Shown here: positions 17,310 through 25,141 of the stretch, in pieces | How positions within the stretch are numbered: position 1 is the first letter of the stretch | Layout: each line of letters opens with the position of its first letter | Source of the DNA: Streptococcus sp. 68 | Lineage (GTDB): Bacteria; Bacillota; Bacilli; Lactobacillales; Streptococcaceae | Direction: 5' to 3' | Assembly (NCBI RefSeq): GCF_013277415.1 | Contig: NZ_VMMX01000003.1 | Span: 259,628 to 323,627, forward strand | DNA: 64,000 bases | Program-made: the position numbers and the translations under genes | The notes under the pieces: generated by a model | Seen by the model: the letters and a program-made list of their open reading frames with translations, nothing else | Database searches by the model: none | Told to the model about the DNA's origin: nothing

Positions 17310-18275
17310 TCACCAGTTATGTTGATCAACATTATCCTTAGTCACAAGATAAATTGGAGAAACTGTTTCTTTTTCCAGTTTTTTCCCTTGATAATGATCG
17401 ATTGCTGATTGAATAGCAATTTCACCCATCTTAGCTGGTTGCTGAGCAATAGTGGCAGTAATATCACCTTTTGAAATAGCGTCATGTGCATCTGGTTGAC
17501 CATCAATACCAACAATTAATACATTGCTAAGGCCAGCTGCTTTTACTGCTTGTGCAGCTCCTAACGCCATCTCATCATTCTGTGCAAAGATTGCTTGTAC
17601 TTCTTTGTTTCCTTGAATCATATTTTGCGCTGTATTCAAAGCTTTTGCGCGATCAAAATTAGCGGATTGACTAGAAAGAACATCTAAATTTGTCTTTGAA
17701 ATTTGTTCAAATCCTTTACCTCTATCTACAGTTGCAGAAGCGCCAGGGACTCCTGATAATTCAAAAGTTTTTGCTTTTTCTCCCAATTGCTTGGTAATAA
17801 ATTCTGCAGCCATTTTACCTGCTTCTACGTTATCAGAAGCAACAGTTGTCAAGACTTCACCGCCATTACTACCGCGGTCAATTAAGATTACTGGAATATT
17901 TGCATTATTAGCAGCTTTAATAGATGTTACAATTGCATCAGAATCAACTGGATTAATTAGTAAAGCATCTACATTTTGACTAATAAAATTTTGAATATCA
18001 TCTGCTTGTCTAGCAGCATCATCTTGTGCATCTGCTATCTTCAAAGTTACTTCTTTTTCTCTTGCGGCTTTTTCAAGACCATCTTTCATAGCTACAAAAT
18101 AGGGATTGTTAGTAGTCGAAATAGAAACTCCTAATTTTAATTCTTTTGCCGACTTTTGAATCGTAGATTTATTATCATTTGATGAATTTCCTAAACCAGT
18201 TTTTCCACAAGCTACTAAAGCAAAAATAAATGTTACAAACAAAGCAAAAATGCTAATTTTTTTAATAATTTTCAT
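17310..18275 (-). CDS. rbsB: Ribose ABC transporter substrate-binding lipoprotein
   Basis: The 321-aa protein begins with a lipoprotein signal (hydrophobic stretch, then LVACGKTG with the lipobox cysteine near residue 23) and has the periplasmic-binding-protein type I fold: LGVSISTTNNPYF, DAQDDAARQADDIQNF, LINPVDSDAI, VVIVGIDGQPD-like segments. It binds ribose at the outer membrane face and delivers it to RbsC-RbsA. It is the last gene of rbsRKDACB. The 103-bp gap before it holds a stem-loop that may raise its level relative to the membrane parts. Confidence 0.92.
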   Translation of the reverse strand: MKIIKKISIFALFVTFIFALVACGKTGLGNSSNDNKSTIQKSAKELKLGVSISTTNNPYFVAMKDGLEKAAREKEVTLKIADAQDDAARQADDIQNFISQNVDALLINPVDSDAIVTSIKAANNANIPVILIDRGSNGGEVLTTVASDNVEAGKMAAEFITKQLGEKAKTFELSGVPGASATVDRGKGFEQISKTNLDVLSSQSANFDRAKALNTAQNMIQGNKEVQAIFAQNDEMALGAAQAVKAAGLSNVLIVGIDGQPDAHDAISKGDITATIAQQPAKMGEIAIQSAIDHYQGKKLEKETVSPIYLVTKDNVDQHNW

Positions 18276-18378
18276 GTTATTACTCCTCGTAATATATATC
18301 TATAGGGATAGTTTCCATCCCGACTATTGTTCGTCATCTAATAAATTATTACTATTTCCAAAAAAATTGAAAATGATT

Positions 18379-19323
18379 CTACTGTTTTACAACTTTAAAA
18401 CGATCAATCAGAACAGCAATTAAAATTACAACTCCTTTTACTACTTGCTGCCAAAATGCTGAAACACCAATAATATTAAGTCCATTATTCAAAACTCCAA
18501 TAATTAAAGCACCTATTAGAGTCCCCAGTATACGACCTTTACCTCCTGATAATGAGGTTCCCCCAAGAACAACAGCTGCAATAGCATCCATTTCATAACT
18601 AGCACCTGCTGTTGGTTGAGCAGAACTTAAGCGTGATGTTATAATTAATCCAGAAATTGAAGCCATCATACCTGATATTGAATAAATGATAATTTTCACT
18701 TTATTTAATTTCACACCTGATATATATGCTGCTTTTTCATTCCCCCCTATAGCATATACAGATTTACCAAATGCTGTTTTATGAAGTAAAACATATAAAA
18801 CAATAAATACAATAAACATAATAATTACAGGAAATGGAATTCCGACTATGTAACCTTGCCCCAAAAATTGAAATAAGAATGTATCACTTAATCCTTTTGT
18901 AATAGGATTCCCATTTGTATAAACAAGTGTTGCGCCTCTAAAAATAGTCATAGTTGCTAAAGTAACGATAAATGGAGCTAATTTCCCGTAGGAAATCAAT
19001 AAACCATTCATCATCCCCAGAATGCAACCCAAAATTAAAGAGATGAGAATTGCTAACGCAACAGGCATTCCAGATCCTAATAAACCAGCTGTTAGCGCAC
19101 TGGATAAGGCTAAAATTGATCCTACTGATAAATCAATTCCACCTGTTAGAATAACAAAAGTCATTCCAAAAGCAATCAGTGCATTTGATGTTACTTGCAA
19201 TAGTAAATTTAACAAATTATTTGCTGTTAAAAAATTTGAATTGATAATAGTGATGACAGCCATTAAAATTATCAATGCTATTACTGTTGTCAATTCTGAC
19301 ATATACTTCATAGTATTTTTCAC
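18379..19323 (-). CDS. rbsC: Ribose ABC transporter permease
   Basis: The 314-aa membrane protein has about eight to ten hydrophobic segments and the sugar-permease signatures GGIDLSVGSILALSSA and GGTSLSGGKGRILGTLIGALIIG (family BPD_transp_2). It forms the ribose channel with RbsA. Its start lies one base after the rbsA stop region and it is followed by an unusually long gap before rbsB. Confidence 0.93.
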   Translation of the reverse strand: MKNTMKYMSELTTVIALIILMAVITIINSNFLTANNLLNLLLQVTSNALIAFGMTFVILTGGIDLSVGSILALSSALTAGLLGSGMPVALAILISLILGCILGMMNGLLISYGKLAPFIVTLATMTIFRGATLVYTNGNPITKGLSDTFLFQFLGQGYIVGIPFPVIIMFIVFIVLYVLLHKTAFGKSVYAIGGNEKAAYISGVKLNKVKIIIYSISGMMASISGLIITSRLSSAQPTAGASYEMDAIAAVVLGGTSLSGGKGRILGTLIGALIIGVLNNGLNIIGVSAFWQQVVKGVVILIAVLIDRFKVVKQ

Positions 19324-19324
19324 A

Positions 19325-20803
19325 CTATTGTCCTCCTGTAGCTAGTTGCATAACTTTTTCTTGTGTAGCTTCTCGACGTGTTAATTCCCCACTAATTCTA
19401 CCTTCATGCATGACCATAATGCGATCACTGACTCCAATCACTTCTGGTAAATCTGAAGAGACCATAATAATCGGTACACCTCGTTCAGCCAATTCATTCA
19501 TTAATTGGTAAATTTCACGCTTAGCTCCAACATCTACCCCACGAGTTGGCTCATCTAAAATCAGTACTTTTGGTGCAATACCTATCCATTTTGCTAAAAC
19601 TACTTTCTGTTGGTTACCACCAGAAAGTGTTCCAACTTCCTTATCTGGATAACCTGATTTAATTCGTAGCCTATCAATTAAACGTTGTACAAATATATCA
19701 CTTGTTTTATTATCAAAAATACCATTTTTAACAAAATCACGAGTACTAGGTAAAGTCATATTATCTTTAATAGAAAAATCTAAAATCAATCCCTCGTCTT
19801 TACGATCTTCTGTTAAGAAACCAATTCCATGCTTAATTGCTTCAAAAGGATTTTTAATTATCAGTTGTTCTTCGTTTATTATAATTTGACCAGATTTTAA
19901 AGAATCAATTCCAAAAATTGCTCGCATTATTTCAGTACGACCAGCACCCATCAAACCAGAAAAACCAAGAATTTCCCCTTGACGTACATAGAAAGAAATA
20001 TCCGTAAAAGCATCACCAGAAAGATTCTTAGCTTGAAAAACAATATTCCCAATATCAGCCTTTTTTTCTGGATAATAATCTTCTAATTCACGACCTACCA
20101 TCTTCTGAACTAATTCATCCGCATTAGTTAACTTCGTTTTCTTAGTATCAATTACAAACCCATCCCTCATAACAGTTATAAGATCTGTAATCTTAAAGAT
20201 TTCTTCCATCCGATGCGAAATATACACAATACCTACACCATCAGATTTTAATCCTTCTATCACTTTAAAAAGTGTTTCAGTTTCACGATCAGTTAAAGCT
20301 GCTGTGGGTTCATCCATAATTAACAAGGAAACTTCTGATAATAAACATTTTGCTATTTCTATCATTTGTTGTTGTCCGACTGATAATTGACCAATGATTG
20401 CATCGAGAGGAATAGAGATATTAAGACGTTTAAATGCTTCTTTAGCTTTCCTTTCCATACTAGCCTTATCTAGAAACCCAATCGAATTTTTTATTTCTCT
20501 TCCTAAAAAAAGATTATCAAGTACAGTCATATCTGGCCAAGTATTCATTTCTTGATGAATAAAACTCAATCCAAACCGTTCTGCCTCTTGAGGATTAGAA
20601 AATGTTTTTTCTTTTCCATCAATAAAAATAGTTCCTGAAGTAGCTGGAAAAAGTCCAGTTAAAATATTCATTAAGGTTGATTTGCCTGCACCATTCTCCC
20701 CCATTAAAGCATGAACTTCTCCTGAATTAAGAACCAAATCAATACTTTCTAAAACACGATTATTCCCAAAAGATTTTGAAATGTTCTTCATTTCAATTTT
20801 CAT
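19325..20803 (-). CDS. rbsA: Ribose ABC transporter ATP-binding protein
   Basis: The 492-aa protein is a fusion of two ABC domains, as usual for RbsA. The first has Walker A GENGAGKST and signature LSVGQQQM; the second has the variant GLMGAGRTE and signature LSGGNQQK. It powers ribose import. I placed the start at ATG 20803, six bases after AAGGGGG, instead of the upstream TTG at 20809. It is sixth to last gene order R-K-D-A-C-B, 13 bases after rbsD. Confidence 0.95.
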   Translation of the reverse strand: MKIEMKNISKSFGNNRVLESIDLVLNSGEVHALMGENGAGKSTLMNILTGLFPATSGTIFIDGKEKTFSNPQEAERFGLSFIHQEMNTWPDMTVLDNLFLGREIKNSIGFLDKASMERKAKEAFKRLNISIPLDAIIGQLSVGQQQMIEIAKCLLSEVSLLIMDEPTAALTDRETETLFKVIEGLKSDGVGIVYISHRMEEIFKITDLITVMRDGFVIDTKKTKLTNADELVQKMVGRELEDYYPEKKADIGNIVFQAKNLSGDAFTDISFYVRQGEILGFSGLMGAGRTEIMRAIFGIDSLKSGQIIINEEQLIIKNPFEAIKHGIGFLTEDRKDEGLILDFSIKDNMTLPSTRDFVKNGIFDNKTSDIFVQRLIDRLRIKSGYPDKEVGTLSGGNQQKVVLAKWIGIAPKVLILDEPTRGVDVGAKREIYQLMNELAERGVPIIMVSSDLPEVIGVSDRIMVMHEGRISGELTRREATQEKVMQLATGGQ

Positions 20804-20816
20804 AGGCAACCCCCTT

Positions 20817-21215
20817 CTAAATAATAACTCCTGATTGCAAGATTATATTCGAATATGGTGTATCTTCCCCAGTGCGAATAACTGCTTTAACTTTAGTATT
20901 CATAGCTTTCAATTCTTCATGACTAATATATTCAATAATTATATTCGATCCTAAAAGATCTAGAACTGCATGCCACTGTTCTTTGTTTTTTTCCTTAATT
21001 TCTTCTGCTAAGAAAATTTTTTCAATAAGTACATGATCTGAATATTCTTTTAAAACCTCTAAAAAACTTGGACTACCTTTTCTTAATGCTAAATCAATTT
21101 TATCAACACCTTTTGGAACTGGCAATCCTAAATCTCCGATACAAACCAAATCCATATGACCTAAATCATCAGCTAGTTTTGCTATATTACTATTTAAAAT
21201 CCCATATTTCTTCAT
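20817..21215 (-). CDS. rbsD: D-ribose pyranase
   Basis: The 132-aa protein has the RbsD signature around the catalytic histidine H20 (LGHMDLVCIGDLGLPVP) and the C-terminal TGEDTPYSNIIL. It converts beta-ribopyranose to the furanose form for ribokinase. It overlaps the end of rbsK by 26 bp. Confidence 0.95.
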   Translation of the reverse strand: MKKYGILNSNIAKLADDLGHMDLVCIGDLGLPVPKGVDKIDLALRKGSPSFLEVLKEYSDHVLIEKIFLAEEIKEKNKEQWHAVLDLLGSNIIIEYISHEELKAMNTKVKAVIRTGEDTPYSNIILQSGVII

Positions 21216-22101
21216 ATCCTGAATGCTCCTTTATTTCTTTCAAACTCGGCATGCCTCCTTGCGCTCCAAATCTTTGAACAGAAAGATGTGAAGCAATCGT
21301 TGCAAAGGACAATGCAACATTCATCTCTTTTCCTTTTGAGATAGCATAAGCAAAAGCACCATTAAACGTATCTCCTGCTCCTGTAGTATCAACTACTTCT
21401 GCTTTTATAGCAGGAATCTTCTGAACTGCTGTCCCATCATAATAAATAGAACCTTCAACTCCTAATGTCACAATCATTTTATTAGGATAAATTTTAATAA
21501 TTTCTTCTAATTTCTTATCTGGAAAAAGCTCTGAACATTCATGCTCATTAGGAGTAATAAAATCACAAAAAGGAATCATCTCTATGTCTGTTTCTCTAGC
21601 TGGTGCAGGATTGTAAAGCACCTTAACTTGATTTTCTTGACAAAATTTAGCTATAGATAGGTTGGCTTCATGTGGTATTTCATTCTGTAATACAACAATA
21701 CTTGCATCACTAATCAATTCCCACTCATTTTTCCAATCATTTGTTTTAACTAAATTATTCGCTCCGGGATAATAAATAATCCTATTATCACCTCCATATA
21801 AAGTAATTTGTGCAGCTCCTGTAGATTGTGGTACCGTTCCCACATGTTCTGTAGAAATATTATTATTTTGCAAATTACTTAGTAAATCTTCTGAAAAAAT
21901 ATCTTCTCCGACGTTTCCAAATATGTAAATATTATCTTCTACACTGGATAATCTACCAATAGCTACAGCTTGATTTGCACCTTTTCCACCTGGAACTATA
22001 TTAAATGAATCCCCAAAAATCGTTTCACCTCCTTCTGGAATCCTTTTTGTTCTCATAACTAAGTCCATTGAAATACTTCCAACAACAACAATTTTACTCA
22101 T
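21190..22101 (-). CDS. rbsK: Ribokinase
   Basis: The 303-aa PfkB-family kinase has the substrate motif GGKGANQAVAIGRL near residue 40 and the ATP/anion-hole motif DTTGAGDTFNGAF near 250 with the catalytic aspartate. It makes ribose 5-phosphate. Its ATG overlaps the rbsR stop (TAATG), so translation of the two is probably coupled. Confidence 0.96.
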   Translation of the reverse strand: MSKIVVVGSISMDLVMRTKRIPEGGETIFGDSFNIVPGGKGANQAVAIGRLSSVEDNIYIFGNVGEDIFSEDLLSNLQNNNISTEHVGTVPQSTGAAQITLYGGDNRIIYYPGANNLVKTNDWKNEWELISDASIVVLQNEIPHEANLSIAKFCQENQVKVLYNPAPARETDIEMIPFCDFITPNEHECSELFPDKKLEEIIKIYPNKMIVTLGVEGSIYYDGTAVQKIPAIKAEVVDTTGAGDTFNGAFAYAISKGKEMNVALSFATIASHLSVQRFGAQGGMPSLKEIKEHSGYEEIWDFK

Positions 22102-23075
22102 TACTTTCTCCTTAATGTATTTCTTTCTACGTATCTAACAGGTAGTTTAATTTTAGCTTCATCTATAGAGAACTTATTTGCCATATTATAGATTAGCTTT
22201 GCAGCCTGTTCTCCCATTTTATATGATGATTGGTGAATAGTTGATAAAGAAGGGTAAATAAATTGACTAAGTACAATATCGTCATAACCAATGATTTGAA
22301 TATCATCTGGAATTTTTTTACCAATTGCTAAAATTTCATGAATATAAGCTATCGCATGAATATCTGAAGGTGCTATAATACTATCGATATTGGGATTTCT
22401 TTTTAGATTCTCTTTAGCTTCTTTTTGAATTTTTTCAAAGTCAAACGTTTCACTTTCTTCAATACAAATTTCTAAAGATTTATTCCTCAAATAGTTTAAA
22501 CTTGCTTCAAACCGTTCCGCGATATTCTCGGCTTTATCATCTAAAACTTTAATAATCAGAACTTGTTTAGCACCTGCATTACAGATTGCTTCAGCAGCCA
22601 AACGACCACCTGACTGATTATCAGAAAAAACACCGTAACCTGTATCTTTACTAATTCGATCAACCACAACAACAGGTAATGATAAATCTGGATATTCTTT
22701 TGTGAAGTCATGTGTAGTAATAATTCCAGCAGCATTTGTTTTCAACAGTAAATTAACATATTCACTCAAAGATTCTTGGTCTGAAATCGTACCAACCATA
22801 ATTCTATAACCTTTATCTTTCAAATATGATTCAGCTCCTCGAACCAATCTTGGGAAGAAGGGATTTGAAATATCTGGCAATAAGAGTCCCACCATTTGGT
22901 TTTTTTTGGTTTTCAAAGATTGTGCTAATACATTTGGTGTGTAATTTAATTTTTTAATCGCATTTTTTATTTTCTCTCTCGCATCATCTCCAACATAACC
23001 TTTTTTTGATATATATCTTGAAACCGTTGATTTTGATACTCCAGCTTCTTCAGCAACCTGTTTTATTGTAGTCAT
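22101..23075 (-). CDS. rbsR: LacI-family ribose operon repressor
   Basis: The 324-aa protein has the LacI helix-turn-helix at its N-terminus (IKQVAEEAGVSKSTVSRYIS) with the hinge helix LNYTPNVLAQSL, and a type I sugar-binding core. As the first gene of the operon it should repress its own promoter until ribose binds. Two ATGs are adjacent (23078 and 23075); AAGGAGG lies only one base before the first and four before the second, so I chose the second. Confidence 0.9.
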   Translation of the reverse strand: MTTIKQVAEEAGVSKSTVSRYISKKGYVGDDAREKIKNAIKKLNYTPNVLAQSLKTKKNQMVGLLLPDISNPFFPRLVRGAESYLKDKGYRIMVGTISDQESLSEYVNLLLKTNAAGIITTHDFTKEYPDLSLPVVVVDRISKDTGYGVFSDNQSGGRLAAEAICNAGAKQVLIIKVLDDKAENIAERFEASLNYLRNKSLEICIEESETFDFEKIQKEAKENLKRNPNIDSIIAPSDIHAIAYIHEILAIGKKIPDDIQIIGYDDIVLSQFIYPSLSTIHQSSYKMGEQAAKLIYNMANKFSIDEAKIKLPVRYVERNTLRRK

Positions 23076-23096
23076 CATTCCTCCTTCTTACGTTGT

Positions 23097-23144
23097 GGAA
23101 CCGTTCCCTTATTCTATAGTAAACGTTTTCTTTTGATTTGTCAA
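23097..23144 (-). promoter_or_regulatory. rbs operon promoter with two LacI/cre-type operators
   Basis: On the minus strand TTGACA (23139-23144) and TACTAT (23116-23121) are 17 bases apart. GAAAACGTTTAC (23119-23130) in the spacer is cre/LacI-like, and GGAACGGTTCC (23097-23107), a perfect inverted repeat around one base, lies just downstream of the -10. One is probably the RbsR operator and the first could also take CcpA. Confidence 0.75.
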
Positions 23145-23220
23145 TACTTTTCTAAAAATATTTTAAATTTATTTCAGAGTACATATATTTTTTCCAAATC
23201 CATTATTACTATTATACAGG

Positions 23221-23288
23221 AAATACAACAAGGCCTCCACTATATCGAGGAGGCCTTGGACCAACTTGGTTATTTAGTAAAAGACTAG
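23221..23288 (+). pseudogene. niaR 3' fragment, copy B
   Basis: About 22 codons match the end of niaR (QQGLHYIEEALDQLGYLVKD then TAG) with several base changes from the intact gene at 17030-17095. It keeps the same tail-to-tail overlap with a nudix fragment. Confidence 0.9.
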
Positions 23289-23437
23289 AAAATTTTCTTT
23301 TCCCAATCGTCTTCTGTACGATGACGGTAGAAAAACTCTGATTTGTCAGGAGCTTCCATCATCTCCATCAAAGGTAACATATCATAGTCCAGATCCAAGT
23401 TTGGAATCTGGTCTTTTTGCACCCAAGAAACTTCTCC
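23285..23437 (-). pseudogene. Nudix hydrolase 3' fragment, copy B
   Basis: About 50 codons match the C-terminus of the intact nudix gene and of copy A. The match runs 11 bases further than copy A (to GAAACTTCTCC) and then breaks into unrelated sequence. Bases 23438-23554 hold no recognisable feature. Confidence 0.9.
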
Positions 23438-23554
23438 AAATCCAAAAGATTGAGATTTTTATATAGAATCAGCTATAGCATGCTCTAAAGACTATCCGCT
23501 TGATTTTATATCGAAAAGCTTCTCCATAATTTTTCACAATTCTTTCCCTTAACT

Positions 23555-24322
23555 TTATTTTCGAGCGATAAACATTCCATATTCTTTAGGAATAATCAAC
23601 ATACCATTATTAAACTCAGTTTCCAACCTTTTACGAATTATTTCCTCTTCTAGCGAACCTATTTCTGAAATTCCTTTAAAGGATTGGATGTATTTAACTA
23701 GGTCATCTATACTAGTTACCTGTAACTCATCATCATAGAGCAATGTATCGACAGAGTTAAAACACCTACTCAGGTACCTTTTACCATTTTGTAAAGTAAA
23801 AGTTTTATTTTCCAAATCTTGATTGACCTCATCTTTAAATAAGCTTGCCAAATAATCTACAACTCCATTTTCACCAAATGTAGCACAGTAAAAAATTCCG
23901 CCTGTTTTTAAGACTCTATTCACCTCAGAGAGCGCTTTAGGAATATCATTTACATGATGTAGAAGCATATTAGCAATAACAATATCAAACGTTTCATCCT
24001 CAAAAGAAATCTTTTGAATATCCATTATTTCATAGTTAACATTGTCTCTATTTCCAATCACTGATCTCGTTGTTTTCACCATATCTTTAGAAAAATCTGT
24101 AATAACCAACTGCTTCATTTTATCTATAGAATCACTGTTACTTTTCCACAGTTCTCCTGTACCACATCCCAATTCTAGAACCTTTACTTCATCAGTGATT
24201 TGGTAGTTGGAAAATATCCAATTGTTAAATCCTAATTTATTTTTTGAATACTTCTTATGTATTTTTACTCTAATATCAAGATTATCTTGTTTTGCATATT
24301 GTTCAATTACTTTATCATCCAT
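23555..24322 (-). CDS. Class I SAM-dependent methyltransferase, substrate unknown
   Basis: The 255-aa protein has motif I VLELGCGTGELW near residue 49, an acidic motif II region (VITDFSKDMV), and the post-motif VIANMLLHHVNDIPKALSEVNRVLKTGG characteristic of UbiE/Methyltransf_11 small-molecule methylases. There is no membrane segment. Base composition is AT-rich like the ribose operon. It lies between the nudix fragment B and the intact nudix gene, so it belongs to the inserted material. The substrate cannot be told from sequence or context. Confidence 0.8.
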   Translation of the reverse strand: MDDKVIEQYAKQDNLDIRVKIHKKYSKNKLGFNNWIFSNYQITDEVKVLELGCGTGELWKSNSDSIDKMKQLVITDFSKDMVKTTRSVIGNRDNVNYEIMDIQKISFEDETFDIVIANMLLHHVNDIPKALSEVNRVLKTGGIFYCATFGENGVVDYLASLFKDEVNQDLENKTFTLQNGKRYLSRCFNSVDTLLYDDELQVTSIDDLVKYIQSFKGISEIGSLEEEIIRKRLETEFNNGMLIIPKEYGMFIARK

Positions 24323-24363
24323 TTTCTAGTCCTTCCTTTCATATTTTAAGATTATACCATAAA

Positions 24364-24402
24364 ATAAAACAATCTCCGATTTCAAAATTGAAGGTGGAGA
24401 TT
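24364..24402 (-). terminator. Terminator of the nudix gene
   Basis: ACAATCTCC and GGAGATTGT arms form a stem with a T-rich tail on the minus strand. It resembles the coaBC terminator at 15650-15685 in sequence. Confidence 0.7.
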
Positions 24403-24528
24403 GTTCAAAATATAGGTCGAAAAGAATAATAAGAAATTTAGAGATATTCAGTTGACTTACACCACCATACTTAGCCTATATTTCAGTACCTTACTTTAAA
24501 AGATAACACCTATAGACTAATCATAGAA

Positions 24529-24996
24529 CTAAAAAGTTTCTTTCTCCCAGCCATCTTCTGTACGATGACGGTAGAAAAACTCTGACTTGTTCGGAGCTTC
24601 CATCATCTCCATCAAGGGTAACATATCATAGGCCAGATCCAAGTTTGTAATCTGGTCTTTTTGCACCCAAGAAACTTCTCCCTCTTCTGAGGATTGAAGG
24701 GTACCAGAGAACTCAGTCGCCTTATAACAAATGACAATGTAGCGCCCACCTGTATCCAGTGGCCAATTTTTAATGCCGACAAGTTGAGGATTTTGGATAG
24801 TCAACCCTGTTTCTTCATATATTTCACGAATGACAGACTCCGCAAAAGCCTCACCATTTTCAATATGACCTCCAGGAAATGCATAACCAGACCAGCGATT
24901 GGTTTCAGGAGAGCGATACTGCATCACCACGCGCTGGGTTTCGAGGTCTTCAATCAGACAAATATTTGTTAAAATCGTTAATTGGGAACGGGACAT
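24529..24996 (-). CDS. Nudix hydrolase
   Basis: The 155-aa protein has a complete Nudix box at residues 43-65 (G-x5-E-x7-RE-I-x-EE-x-G-L), which binds the metal and cleaves nucleoside diphosphate-X substrates. The flanking FPGGHIENGEA and GRYIVICYKA fit MutT-like enzymes, but the substrate is not evident. It is the intact copy of which two 3' fragments lie at 17092-17231 and 23285-23437. In the inferred ancestral order it was convergent with niaR. Confidence 0.9.
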   Translation of the reverse strand: MSRSQLTILTNICLIEDLETQRVVMQYRSPETNRWSGYAFPGGHIENGEAFAESVIREIYEETGLTIQNPQLVGIKNWPLDTGGRYIVICYKATEFSGTLQSSEEGEVSWVQKDQITNLDLAYDMLPLMEMMEAPNKSEFFYRHRTEDGWEKETF

Positions 24997-25141
24997 AAAT
25001 TTACTCGCTTTCTAATGTTTAAAACATATATTTATAGTATTTTATTTTGGATTTCATGATAAAAGCAAGTCAGAATATTAATGTATTCATCATAATTTTA
25101 AATACAAATTTTCGCTTCTTCAATTCTTTAATCAGTAGCTA

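Noticed and set aside
23438..23554. Possible small gene between nudix fragment B and the methyltransferase
   Set aside because: No ORF with an RBS or recognisable sequence was seen in this stretch.
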